From contig NZ_QTJY01000001.1 in the NCBI RefSeq assembly GCF_003703975.1, forward strand, positions 620,001 through 684,000: a stretch of 64,000 nt of DNA, in the 5' to 3' direction. The notes under the pieces are model-generated. The model had not been told where the DNA came from, searched no databases, and saw nothing but the letters and a program-made list of their open reading frames with translations. The DNA is from Larkinella soli (GTDB taxonomy: Bacteria > Bacteroidota > Bacteroidia > Cytophagales > Spirosomataceae). Both the position numbers and the translations under genes were made by a program. How positions within the stretch are numbered: position 1 is the first letter of the stretch; every line of letters starts with the position of its first letter. Below, piece after piece: positions 8,937-18,300 of this stretch.

Positions 8937-9866
8937 ATGAACCCTAAATTCAGAAAGCTGCTGCCTCTTGCCTTTGCCTTTTTCCTCCAGCAACACGTTC
9001 AGGCCCAGACCATTCCCCGTGACGAACTGGTTTTTCTGACTTCCGAATGGAAAGGAGAACGCTTTCCGGACGGCCGACCCAAAGTGTCGGACGACATGCT
9101 CCGCCGGGCCAGAAACATCGGCATCGAGGAGGCCTGGACGGTCCTGAAAAATGAAGGATACAACTGCCAGTATGAAGGTGGCTGGAAGATCATCCACACG
9201 CAGGAGCCCATTGTCGGGCGCGCCCTGACCGCCTTGTACATGCCGAGCCGCCCGGATGTCGAGAAGAACATTATGGAGCGGGGCAAGAAGGAAGGCCGGA
9301 TCGGAAATACCAACGCCTGGCCCATCGACAAGCTCTCGAAGGGCGATGTGTATGTGGCCGACGGTTTCGGAAAAACCGCCGACGGCACGCTGATCGGCGA
9401 CAACCTCGGCAACTCGATCTTTGCCAAATCCGGCAACGGGGTCATCTTCAACGCGGCCGCCCGCGACCTGGAGGGCCTGCGGCAGATCAAGGGTTTCAAC
9501 GCCTATGTCCGCGACTGGGACCCCTCCTTCCTCAAGGATGTGGTGTTGATGGGGCTGAACACCCCGATCCGGATCGGGCGGGCCATCGTGCTGCCGGGTG
9601 ACCTCGTTCTGGCCAAAGCCGAAGGCGTTCTGTTCGTTCCGGCGCACCTGGTCGAGAAGGTAGTCATGACGGCGGAATTCATCGGCCTGCGCGATAAGTT
9701 CGGGCACGCCATGCTGCGGGAAGGAAAATATACGCCGGGTCAGATCGACAACCAGTGGACCGATGCCATCAAGGAAGACTTCCTGAGATGGCTGGATAAA
9801 AACCCCGGTGAAATGCCCATGAAACGGGCCGAACTGGATGCCTACATGAAAAACCGGACCTGGTGA
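8937..9866 (+). CDS. Exported RraA-like (HMG/CHA aldolase fold) protein
   Basis: 309 residues. The ATG at 8937 opens a Sec signal peptide (about residues 1-23, ending VQAQ). The RraA/dimethylmenaquinone-methyltransferase-like fold covers about residues 90-240, with VGRALTALYMPSRPD, DVYVADGFGKTADGTLIGDN, then GNGVIFNAAARDLEGL. In class II aldolases of this fold the last motif is usually DGAVRD; here the Arg-Asp remains but the DG step is Asn-Ala. A C-terminal extension of about 60 residues follows. RraA proteins are normally cytoplasmic, so export is unusual. The role may be aldolase or decarboxylase chemistry on an extracytoplasmic keto acid, but this is inference. A strong terminator follows. 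Confidence 0.8.
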   Translation: MNPKFRKLLPLAFAFFLQQHVQAQTIPRDELVFLTSEWKGERFPDGRPKVSDDMLRRARNIGIEEAWTVLKNEGYNCQYEGGWKIIHTQEPIVGRALTALYMPSRPDVEKNIMERGKKEGRIGNTNAWPIDKLSKGDVYVADGFGKTADGTLIGDNLGNSIFAKSGNGVIFNAAARDLEGLRQIKGFNAYVRDWDPSFLKDVVLMGLNTPIRIGRAIVLPGDLVLAKAEGVLFVPAHLVEKVVMTAEFIGLRDKFGHAMLREGKYTPGQIDNQWTDAIKEDFLRWLDKNPGEMPMKRAELDAYMKNRTW

Positions 9867-9922
9867 ACGACCTCCTGACTCATTTATCACCCCGACGAAA
9901 GTCCGGTAAAGACCTCCTATCG

Positions 9923-9956
9923 AAAAACCCCGGCCGAAGATCTGCCGGGGTTTTTT
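9923..9956 (+). terminator. Rho-independent terminator after the RraA-like gene
   Basis: A perfect 12 bp stem (AAAAACCCCGGC at 9923-9934 and its complement at 9944-9955) with a 9-base loop, followed by T residues. It also forms in the reverse direction because of the 5' A run, so it may serve both this gene and the converging sugar dehydrogenase gene that ends at 10002. Confidence 0.92.
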
Positions 9957-10001
9957 ATTTATTATGAGAAAATCTGGTTTTGATCGAATGGGATGTCGGC
10001 C

Positions 10002-11450
10002 TCAAAGAGTGTTTTTCCTGCCGTTTTTCGAGCTGACGTTCGATTCCGTCGGCAGGCTGATCCTCCAGAGGTGGCCGCCTTCCCGCCCGCCGTACTCGAT
10101 GATGTACACGTCGCTGCCGACCAGGACCGCATCCGTCGGGCCGGTGAAGCCCTCCACGATCCGTTTGGTTTTGACGGTGTAGTTGTCTTTCCCCTTGTCA
10201 TAGGTCAGGTCCAGGTGCAGCAGGTCGCGGCCCTGGGTGGTGAACGGCCGCATCATGCCGGACCGCGCCCCACCCGAATACCGCATGACGAAACCGTCGC
10301 CCTTCAGGTCGTCGGCCAGAATTTTCCGGGTATCGAAGAACAGGGCCAGCGGGGAGCAGTGGGCCGTGAAGGTGCTGGTGGTGACGCCGGTGGTGTCGCC
10401 GTCCATGATCTTCCCGGTTTGGCGGTCTCGGTATTCGTTGGCGTCCGGGCCGAGGTTCTGCACCGCCGGCGAAAAGGTGACCCCTTCCGGGCGTTTCGGA
10501 AACCCGGGGTCGTTGTGCATGTATTTCATCAGGAAAGCGTGCGAAGACCGCGGGATGAACGGGTCTTTCACGGGGTCGGGCTGCCAGTCGGCAAACTGCT
10601 GCGGGTTGTCGATGCCGCCCATCACCCACGGAAAGCCGTAATGCCTCCCCTCCCGGATCCAGAACATATCCTCGCCGTGGTCGTAGTCGCTGGAGTTCGA
10701 CACCCCGAACAGGTTGCCCTCCGCGTCGAAGGCAATGTCGTAGGCGTTCCGGATGCCGTCGGCGTAAATGTACCCCTGCTGCTTCAGCCTGGCTTCGTCC
10801 GGGGACAGCATCAGGTCATGGGCTTTGATCGGAAACCGGAACACCTTCGAGGTCAGGCCATTGTCGCGGGCATTGGGATAGGCCCCTCCGTTGTCCTGCA
10901 CCTCGCCGTGGTCGGTCCGGGCCCCGGAGTTGACGAAGATGTACTTTCCGTCCGGGCTGATTTCCAGCGCGTTCCAGCCGTGGTCGAAGGTGGTTTTGTT
11001 GGTCGGGTATTCTTCGGTATCGAAGATCACCGTCATTTTGTATTTCCCGCGCCGGTTCGTGAAGCTCACCATCCTGCCCTTCGTGCCCTTCTTGTTGTTG
11101 GCGTCCACGTTGCCCGTCAGAAAAAGCGTGTTTTTATGGAAAGCCGCCCCCTGAAGCCGGTTGATGCCATGATCGGCCAGACTCAGCACTTTCCGGGCCA
11201 CCGGCCCGTTTCCGTCGAAACCGGTAATTTCAAACACGTCGCCGGGGAAGGTGGTGTAATACAGCTTCCCGTCCACCGGGTTCAGCAGGATGCGGACCGC
11301 TTCCGGCTCGACGGTCATGACGTGGGCAATCCGGATGTCAGGTCGAAGGGCCGTGGGCATTTTCAGGTCCTGGGCCGCGGCCGGCTCCCGGCCGGCTATA
11401 AGGCTCGCCAGCAGGCCGAAGGCGGCAATCGTTGAGCGAAAGGATGACAT
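10002..11450 (-). CDS. Exported PQQ-dependent sugar dehydrogenase-like protein (GSDH/sorbosone dehydrogenase type)
   Basis: 482 residues with a Sec signal peptide (about residues 1-26, ending PAAAQ). The six-bladed beta-propeller of the soluble glucose/sorbosone dehydrogenase family is indicated by RLQGAAFHKNTLFLTGNVD, ISPDGKYIFVNSG, YADGIRNAYDIAFDAEGNLF, and the characteristic SSDYDHGEDMFWIREGRHYG followed by FPWVMGG. Members use PQQ to oxidise sugars or alcohols in the periplasm. Calcium/PQQ ligands were not checked residue by residue. The gene follows the cytochrome c gene by 18 bp on the same strand, a natural electron acceptor pair. It may be the last gene of the SusCD-linked minus-strand locus. 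Confidence 0.85.
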   Translation of the reverse strand: MSSFRSTIAAFGLLASLIAGREPAAAQDLKMPTALRPDIRIAHVMTVEPEAVRILLNPVDGKLYYTTFPGDVFEITGFDGNGPVARKVLSLADHGINRLQGAAFHKNTLFLTGNVDANNKKGTKGRMVSFTNRRGKYKMTVIFDTEEYPTNKTTFDHGWNALEISPDGKYIFVNSGARTDHGEVQDNGGAYPNARDNGLTSKVFRFPIKAHDLMLSPDEARLKQQGYIYADGIRNAYDIAFDAEGNLFGVSNSSDYDHGEDMFWIREGRHYGFPWVMGGIDNPQQFADWQPDPVKDPFIPRSSHAFLMKYMHNDPGFPKRPEGVTFSPAVQNLGPDANEYRDRQTGKIMDGDTTGVTTSTFTAHCSPLALFFDTRKILADDLKGDGFVMRYSGGARSGMMRPFTTQGRDLLHLDLTYDKGKDNYTVKTKRIVEGFTGPTDAVLVGSDVYIIEYGGREGGHLWRISLPTESNVSSKNGRKNTL

Positions 11451-11468
11451 GATTAAGGGGTTCAGGAT

Positions 11469-11897
11469 CTATGGGGTTTGGGATAACTTCCGCAGGTAAG
11501 CCACAAGCTGCCAGCGCTGATCTTCGGAAAAGACCTCTTTGAAGGGCGGCATGTTGCCTCTGCCGGTGGTCATTTTCCAGAATAGGGCGCCGTCGGACTG
11601 TTTCACCGAGAGCGAGTCGTGAAAGTTGGCGGGTTTGACCCCTAGGGCCCCGCCCGCAGCGCCGTCGCCATACCCTTTTTCTCCATGACACGACTCGCAG
11701 TACAGCCCGTAGAGTTCTTCGCCCTGCGCCAGCACCAGCGGGCCGGGCTGGAGGGAACTCTTCAGGGTGTCGGCCCAGACCGGCGCTTTCCACCGGTCCT
11801 GAAACACGGACCGGGGGCCGGCCGTGAACGCAAATCCGCTCACGGCCAGCCCGGTTACTGCGACCCAGAGTGTTGTTATTTTATGTGGTTTCATCAT
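11469..11897 (-). CDS. Class I c-type cytochrome, monohaem, exported
   Basis: 142 residues with an N-terminal signal or anchor (about residues 8-26). One haem-binding CxxCH motif is present (YCESCH, Cys67, Cys70, His71), inside LYGLYCESCHGEKGYGDG, and the likely sixth ligand Met is in TGRGNMPPFKEVF near residue 115. This is a typical small periplasmic electron carrier or enzyme-associated cytochrome. It is 18 bp upstream of the PQQ-type dehydrogenase gene, which strongly suggests the two work together, passing electrons from sugar oxidation to the respiratory chain. About 138 bp containing an inverted repeat separate it from the PLP enzyme gene upstream. Confidence 0.9.
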   Translation of the reverse strand: MMKPHKITTLWVAVTGLAVSGFAFTAGPRSVFQDRWKAPVWADTLKSSLQPGPLVLAQGEELYGLYCESCHGEKGYGDGAAGGALGVKPANFHDSLSVKQSDGALFWKMTTGRGNMPPFKEVFSEDQRWQLVAYLRKLSQTP

Positions 11898-11930
11898 TTA
11901 CGGGTTTAGAACCGGTTTACCTCCCAACTG

Positions 11931-12034
11931 ACCACCCCCCGGCCACCTCCTTACCAAGGAGGGGGTGGCTCCGCAGACACGAATAGTGGCAGCGCACTCT
12001 CCCCCTCCTTGGTAAGGAGGGGGCCGGGGGTGGT
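11931..12034. repeat. Pair of inverted copies of a GC-rich palindromic intergenic repeat
   Basis: Copy A (11931-11965) and copy B (12001-12034) are nearly exact reverse complements of each other. Each contains its own small hairpin, CCTCCTT plus AAGGAGG around a three-base loop. The pair is separated by about 35 bp and could also fold as one long stem. A third copy of the core is at 53812-53832. The element fills most of the gap between the PLP enzyme and cytochrome c genes of the minus-strand locus. It looks like a dispersed REP-type element. Confidence 0.85.
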
Positions 12035-12035
12035 A

Positions 12036-13256
12036 TCAGGCGGAGGCTTTGGAAAGCTCCTCCCGAAGCCGTTTGGCCACGATTTTCTCCTGACCGGGTT
12101 TCATCATCCACACCGTCACGTTGACGCCGTTGGGGCCGCCCCCGCCGACTTCGATGGAAGGGTCACCGGCGCGCAGGCGGTCCTGAAGGTCTTTTCCGGT
12201 CAGCCTGATTTTGGCGGCATCCCAGCGAATCCGGAGGGTGGGCGTGTGGTTGCCCATGGGCGGCACATGCACCTCCGTCTGGATGCCGGGCAGGGGTTTC
12301 ACGGTGCCTTCAATGTGGGCGATGCCGTCTTCCCACGACTTCCAAAGTTTGGCGTGGTCGGTATTGATGAACTTCTCCAGCGCCACATACATCCCCAGAA
12401 CTTCCTCCTTGTTCACTTTCATGCCCCGCCCGATGTTGAAACCCCGGGGCGGCATATGCAGACGGGCGGCCGCGATGATGTCCTTTCTGCCCATCAGCAG
12501 GCCGGCGCTCTGAGGTCCCCGCATGGCCTTTCCGCCGGAAACCACCACGAAGCTGAAACCCATGTCGTTGAACCGCCAGAGGTTCTCGACCGGAGGCACG
12601 TCGGCCGCGATGTCGATGGAGGTCGGGATGTTGTGTTTCTTTCCAAGCGCCACCCATTCCTCGTGCATGATTTTGCCCTTGTCGGCTTCGATGTGCAGGA
12701 AGTGCATGAGGGCGGTCCGCTCGTTGATGGCCTTCTCGACGTCCTCCGCCGTTTCGACCTGAACGATCTTACAGCCGGTATTGGTCAGGGCGTGGTTGTA
12801 GACGATGTCGTGGGCCTTCTGACAGATCACCTCCGACTTCATGCCGGTGTATTCGAGGTGCGGCAGCTGCTCGACTTTCTTTAAGTCCATCCCGGTCAGG
12901 ATACCGGCGAGGCCGAGGGTCATCCCGGAAAAGGCACCGGAGGTAACTACGGCGGCTTCGGAGTGAACCAGTCTGGCGATCTTCTCGCCCACCTTGTCCT
13001 GAAGTTCATCGAGGAGGCAGAACTCGGTCGCGCCGTAATTGATGGCTTCCAGCACCTCGTCGTGCATCAGCGAACCGGTCATGTAGGTGAGGGTGCCGGC
13101 GCCGTTGATGAACGTCCGGACGCCCAGCTCCCGGAACAGGTCGCGCTTCGGGGCAGCGGCTGCCAGCGCCTGCGAAAGGGGTACGCCCGAGCCGATCAGC
13201 CCGCCGACGAGCGGAAAGGACGACAGGCGCTGAATCAGTTTTCTTCTGCTTAACAT
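12036..13256 (-). CDS. Tat-exported SelA-like PLP-dependent enzyme (aminotransferase class V fold)
   Basis: 406 residues. The N-terminus MLSRRKLIQRLSSFPLVGG is a twin-arginine-type leader, ending near PLSQALAAAAP. The core begins RELGVRTFINGAGTLTYMTG, as in the SelA/D-glucosaminate-6-phosphate ammonia-lyase-like family, and has TSGAFSGMTLGLAGILTG for phosphate binding and SGGKAMRGPQSAGLLMG with the Schiff-base Lys243. ISIDIAADVPP-type Asp (PTSIDIAADVPP) is the expected pyridine-nitrogen ligand. Members catalyse eliminations or isomerisations of amino acids or amino-sugar acids; this one probably works in the periplasm, since Tat export suits a PLP protein folded in the cytoplasm. It follows ridA by 19 bp. 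Confidence 0.85.
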   Translation of the reverse strand: MLSRRKLIQRLSSFPLVGGLIGSGVPLSQALAAAAPKRDLFRELGVRTFINGAGTLTYMTGSLMHDEVLEAINYGATEFCLLDELQDKVGEKIARLVHSEAAVVTSGAFSGMTLGLAGILTGMDLKKVEQLPHLEYTGMKSEVICQKAHDIVYNHALTNTGCKIVQVETAEDVEKAINERTALMHFLHIEADKGKIMHEEWVALGKKHNIPTSIDIAADVPPVENLWRFNDMGFSFVVVSGGKAMRGPQSAGLLMGRKDIIAAARLHMPPRGFNIGRGMKVNKEEVLGMYVALEKFINTDHAKLWKSWEDGIAHIEGTVKPLPGIQTEVHVPPMGNHTPTLRIRWDAAKIRLTGKDLQDRLRAGDPSIEVGGGGPNGVNVTVWMMKPGQEKIVAKRLREELSKASA

Positions 13257-13275
13257 GGCAGTGTCGGGTCAGGGA

Positions 13276-13731
13276 TCAGATGTAGGCGATGCAGTCCATT
13301 TCCACGAGCGAATCGCCCGGAACCCCTCCGTAAACCGCCACCGTGGTTCGGACGGGCGGCTTGCTGCCGAACCGGCCTTTATACACTTCGTTCATCGCTT
13401 TGTAGTCGTTCAGGTCGTGCAGAAAAACACTGACCTTCAGCACCTTTTCCATGGAAGATCCGGCCTTGATCAGTTCTCTCTCCAACTCTTTCAGGACTTC
13501 GTCGGTATGGACCCGAATGTCGCCTTCCTTGTGATACCCTTTGCCGGCTACAAAAACGAGGTTGCCGAATTTAGTAGAGCCGGAAAACAGCGGTACATCC
13601 TGCATCGTCTGCACATTGAACACTTCCTTTTCGGGAGCAGCCGGTTTGGCATTAGCGGCTACGCTCAGCCCGGTTACCCCAGCCAGAGAAGAAAACAGTC
13701 GTTTCAGGATGGATCTGCGTTGTGATTTCAT
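13276..13731 (-). CDS. RidA family protein with a twin-arginine-type leader
   Basis: 151 residues. The leader MKSQRRSILKRLFSSLAGVTG has a Tat-like RRxxLK pattern and the mature part starts after AANA. The RidA (YjgF) domain spans about residues 40-151, with DEVLKELERELIKAGSSMEK, VLKVSVFLHDLNDYKAMNEVY and PPVRTTVAVYGGVPGDSLVEM near the C-terminus, containing the Arg that binds substrate carboxylate in RidA imine deaminases. Family members hydrolyse reactive enamine/imine intermediates released by PLP enzymes. Placement 19 bp upstream of a PLP enzyme with the same leader type fits that job in the periplasm. Most RidA proteins are cytoplasmic. Confidence 0.85.
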   Translation of the reverse strand: MKSQRRSILKRLFSSLAGVTGLSVAANAKPAAPEKEVFNVQTMQDVPLFSGSTKFGNLVFVAGKGYHKEGDIRVHTDEVLKELERELIKAGSSMEKVLKVSVFLHDLNDYKAMNEVYKGRFGSKPPVRTTVAVYGGVPGDSLVEMDCIAYI

Positions 13732-13771
13732 TGGTTATCAGGTAAGTGGTTAAAAATGAAACAGCTAAATT

Positions 13772-15307
13772 TTACTTATCCCACCAGACGCGGGTCATGA
13801 ACGTGTTCGGCCCCTGGCGGGCAATGGCCTTGCCGTATTCGTCCGGATTCAGATTTTCCTCGGTCGGCGGATAGAGCATCCTCCTGAAAATCTGACCGCC
13901 GGTCGAATTGCCGGGATAGACGTTCGGCCTCAGCGTCGGGTACCCCGTCCGTCGCCAGTTGGAAAAAACCTCCTGGGCATTCGGAAACAGAGCGATCCAG
14001 AACTGGGTATGAATCTGTTCGAGCTGCTGCCCGGGCGTACCGCCCGACCGGAACGGGTGGGCTTTCAGGTAGGCCTCGATGCGGCTTTCCGGAATGACGC
14101 CCGCGCTGCCGTACAGCGCCCACTGCCGCAGTCCGGCGCGGGTGCCGTTCTCAAACAAACGGGCCGCCGGCGCTTCGGAATACCAGCCCCGCACCGCGGC
14201 TTCGGCCAGCAGGAGGTTCACCTCCGCCGGAGTCAGCAGCAGCATCGGCGCATCCAGCCGCAGCAGGGTGGCGGGGTTCGGCTCCGAATACGTCACGAAA
14301 TCCGCCGGTTTGGAGCTGACGCTCGACGCCATGCCTTTCTGGAGAGCCGCCGTAGTATCCGGTTTCTGGTTGACGTATACCACCGACAGTACCCCGAGCC
14401 GGGGGTCTCCGGTCGTCTTCAGGAAATCGATGAAGGTCTTCTGGTACTTCCCCCCTTCCGGGTTGCTGTACCCGTCGGCCCTGATATAATCGGTATTGAG
14501 CAGGTATAGTGCCAGCGGGTTTTTGTTGATGTCCTGCCCGCCGGTCTGATAGCGGATGCGGGCGATGTCGGCCGCTTCGGTGATCAGCTCTCCCGAAACG
14601 GCTTTCCGGACCCAGGATTCGGCCAGCGCCGGGTTCACCTTCGTCAGCCGCAGGGCGAGCCGGAGCATCAGTGAATTGGCGAAACGCTTCCACTTCAGGA
14701 TGTCACCCCCGTAGACTACATCGGCCCCGCCGAACGTCGGTTTGGCAGTATCGAACAGGCGGGGCGCTTCCTCCAGCTCGTTCAGCATATTCCGGTAAAT
14801 CTCCTCCTGCCGGTCATATTTCGGCTTGAAGACACTTCCTGAATACCCCCGTCCGGCTTCCGAATAGGGAATTTCACCGTACAGATCCGTCATCCGATGG
14901 AAGCAGTACACCCGCCAGATGCGGGCCACGGCCAGTTTGTTGACCTGTTCGGGTGAGCCGGAAACGGCCCGGATCACCTCCCCGATCTCGTTGATTTCGT
15001 TCGGATACCCGTTGTTGAATACCGTGTAGGGCGCCGTGCCCTGGTTGAAGATGTATTTGGCCCCGAAACCGGCAATTTCATTGTAACTCGTCGTGTACTG
15101 CATGGCTCCCTGCAGTCCGTGAAGCTGGTTTGAAGCGGCATCGTACTGGGATTTGCTGAAAACGTACTCCGGTATGATCTGCGTCGACGCATCCGGATTG
15201 GTATTCACCTCCTCGAACCCCTTCTCGCAGGAGATCAGCAGGGCCACGGCAGAAACCAGGGCCAGCCGGCAATTCGGGCGGGGAATCATTTTCAGGGTCC
15301 GTTTCAT
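13772..15307 (-). CDS. SusD/RagB-family outer-membrane nutrient-binding lipoprotein
   Basis: 511 residues with a lipoprotein signal (ALVSAVALLISC, Cys27). The mature start EKGFEEVNTNPDASTQIIPEY is typical of the SusD-like_2 group. The helical TPR-like core and the C-terminus (LFPNAQEVFSNWRRTGYPTL, then a R-M-x-Y-P-x-x-E block) match that family. SusD proteins sit on the cell surface as a lid over the SusC transporter and bind the incoming oligosaccharide or peptide. The start codon overlaps the susC-like stop by one base (TGATG on the coding strand), so the two are translationally coupled. The ligand is unknown; no glycoside hydrolase is encoded beside it. Confidence 0.95.
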   Translation of the reverse strand: MKRTLKMIPRPNCRLALVSAVALLISCEKGFEEVNTNPDASTQIIPEYVFSKSQYDAASNQLHGLQGAMQYTTSYNEIAGFGAKYIFNQGTAPYTVFNNGYPNEINEIGEVIRAVSGSPEQVNKLAVARIWRVYCFHRMTDLYGEIPYSEAGRGYSGSVFKPKYDRQEEIYRNMLNELEEAPRLFDTAKPTFGGADVVYGGDILKWKRFANSLMLRLALRLTKVNPALAESWVRKAVSGELITEAADIARIRYQTGGQDINKNPLALYLLNTDYIRADGYSNPEGGKYQKTFIDFLKTTGDPRLGVLSVVYVNQKPDTTAALQKGMASSVSSKPADFVTYSEPNPATLLRLDAPMLLLTPAEVNLLLAEAAVRGWYSEAPAARLFENGTRAGLRQWALYGSAGVIPESRIEAYLKAHPFRSGGTPGQQLEQIHTQFWIALFPNAQEVFSNWRRTGYPTLRPNVYPGNSTGGQIFRRMLYPPTEENLNPDEYGKAIARQGPNTFMTRVWWDK

Positions 15308-18300
15308 CAGAGTTTGACCAGCAGGTTCAGACCGTAACTTCTCGTCCGGGGCATCCCGAACGACTCGAACCCCTGGCTCGAACTGTTGGTATACCCGGAT
15401 TCCGGATCGAAATTGGGCGTTTTCCGGTAGAGGATCGCCAGATTGCGCGACACCAGCGACAGGGAGGCCGCCTGGAGTTTCAGCGCCTTCAGCCAGCTAC
15501 CCGGAAACCGGTACGAAACGATCATCTGCCGGAGTTTCACGAAGCTGCCGTCGTGCAGGAACAGCTCCGAAAACGACTTCTGATTGTCGTAGTATCCCCG
15601 CAACTGCCCGACCGTAACCGTACGCGAATAGGCATCGCCCTCCGGGGTAACGCCCTGCAAAACGAGTCCGTTTTCCCGACCCGGCAGCGTGGTTTTGAGC
15701 AAACCCATCCGCATGGCGTACACTTCCATGACGGAAAAAACCTTGTTTCCGAATTTTCCGTCGACCAGGAAGCCCAGCGAGAACGGGCCGCAGCTGAACT
15801 CATTGGTCAGGCCCATCGTCAGCGGGGGCACGCCGTTGCCGAGTTCCTGCAAACCGGTTGCCAGGGCGTAGCCGGTCGTGGGATTGTAAACGGTGTTGCC
15901 CTGCGCATCCTTCCGCACCCGCGTTCCGACGATGGTACCGTACGGTTTTCCGACCATGTTATTGATGTAGGCGTAATTATTGACCGTGGTCGCCATCTGG
16001 ATCGAATTGAGCCCGTCGGCCAGCCGGATCACCTGATTCCGGTTGTAGGCGACGTTGTAGGTGACGTTCCAGGTGAGGGCACCGGTTTTCACGGGGGTGC
16101 CCGTCAGCAGAACCTCGATGCCCCGGTTGCTCAGTTCACCCACGTTCAGAATGACGCTGGTATAGCCGGTCGTGGGCGAAAGCGCCGTGTTGACGATGTC
16201 GTCGGTGGTTTTGCGGTTATACAGAGTCAGGTCCAGGCCGAGCCGTCGCTTCATGAGCTGGAGGTCCAACCCGACCTCCCAGGTGGTGGAGGTCAGCGGT
16301 TTCAGCCGGGCGTTCGTGATGGAGGGGCTGGTAACGTTCTGCAGAGGCACCCCCGAACTGGGCACCATGCTGTAGGTCAGGTTGATGACGTAAGGATCGG
16401 GGGTGGCCCCGCCCACCTGCGCCCAGGAAGCGCGGATTTTGGCAAAATCCACGATCCGGGGCAACGTCAATGCCTGGGAAAGCACCAGACTTCCTCCCAC
16501 GGCCGGGTAGAAAATGCTGTTGTTCTTCGGGCTGAGGGTCGAGAACCAGTCCTGGCGGCCGGTCACGGTCAGGTAGGCAAACCCTTTAAAATCCAGATCA
16601 GCCGAGCCGAAGACGGAGTTGGTCAGCGTCTGCTGGGTCGTCGGAACGGTGGAGGAGGTGGTCAGGTTGGTGGGGCTGTAAAAATACGGGATGACGAACT
16701 GGGAGCCGGTCGTACTTTGCTGGCGGTATTCATACCGGCGACGGTTCAGCCCGGCCACGGCCGTCAGCCCGAAATGGCGGGAGAGCGCCCGGCTGTAGTT
16801 GACCGTCAGCATGGAGTTGGTTTCGGCCACATCGGCCTGAAGGCCCCAATACTGCCCTTTCGGTACGTACCGGGCACCCGTCGGCAGCACGTACGAATAA
16901 GTATAGCTGTAAAAATCCCGACTGACGGTCCCCTTCACGCTGAGGTTCTTCCCCAGCCGATACCCCGCCGAAGCCTGCCCGATAAAGCGGTTTTTGAGGT
17001 CTTCCTGCCGGTATTTGGCCGATACGAAATAACTGTTGGAAGCAATGTCGGCGTCGTTCCAGCCGATCTCGTTGCCGCCGGCGTCGTAGCCCGGTGCAAA
17101 CCAGCGGATATCGACGGTATTGGCCAGCATGTAGGGCATCCAGTTCGGGTTGCCGAGGGCGTCGCCGGCGGTGGGGCGGTTGCGGCCCTTTTCGATGTTG
17201 TACTGCCCCACTACCTCGAGGGACAGCCGCTCCCCGAGTTTGCCGTTGAGGTTCAGGTTGGCGGTTTTCCGGCCGAAGGTGGTGTTCGGGAGGATGCTTC
17301 GGCTGGTGAGGTCGGAAAGTGAAAACCGGTAGTTGAGATTTTCCGAACCGCCGGTGAAAGCCAGGGTGTTGGTGAACGTGGTGCCGGTCTGGTAAAAGTT
17401 GCGGAGGTTGTTTTTCCGGGCGGTATAGGAATGGATCCGGCCGTCGGCGGCCACGTACTCCGACCCGTCGATCCGGGCACCCCACGACCGACGGCCGGTC
17501 TGGATGGCTTCCCCGGGTCCGGCGGGTTTCTGGCCTCGGTCGCCCTGCCCGTATTCGTACTGCCAGTCGGGAAAAACCGCTGCGTTTTCCAGCATCAGGG
17601 TGCTGTTGTATTCGATCCCGATGCCTTTCCGGGTTTTGCCTTTTTTGGTCGTAATGAGGATGACCCCGTTGGCCGCCCGCGATCCGTAAAGAGCCGCAGC
17701 CGTGCCGCCCTTCAGCACGCTGATGGATTCGATGTCGTCCGGGTTGATGCCCGCAATGCCGTCGCCCCGGTCTACATTGCCGGCGCTGCCGTTGGTGGTG
17801 GGGCTTCCGCCCGGGGTGGTATTGTCGATGGGCATGCCGTTGACGACGTACAACGGCTGGTTGGCGCCGGTCATCGAGCCGTTGCCCCGGATGATGACCC
17901 GGCTCGACCCGCCCGGACCGGTGGACAGCCCGGTCACATTCACCCCGGCTATTTTCCCGGTCAGGGCGTTGGCGACGTTGTTTTCGCGCGCCTGCGTAAA
18001 TTCATTGCCCTTCATCTCGGCTACCGAGTAGGCCAGCGCCTTTTTATCCCGGGTGATCCCGAGCGCCGTCACGACCACTTCGTTCAGTGTGCTAGTTTCC
18101 GGCTCCATCCGGATGGAGAGCAACGACCCCTTACCGGCGTCTACCTCCAGCCGTTTGTAACCCAGCGAACTGATGATCAGTATGGGGTCTTCCGCCGGAA
18201 TTTCCAGGCTGAACCGGCCTTCGGCGTCGGTGGCGGTGCCGTGCCGGCTCCCTTTGATCACGACGTTGGTACCCGGCAATCCGGCCCCTTTTTCATCCAG

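Noticed and set aside
9993-11435. Plus-strand frame of 480 codons opposite the sugar dehydrogenase
   Set aside because: No signal, motifs or ribosome-binding site; the minus strand encodes a clear propeller enzyme.
11917-12111. Small frame over the inverted repeat at 12 kb
   Set aside because: It is made of palindromic repeat sequence and the tail of the PLP gene; no coding signal.
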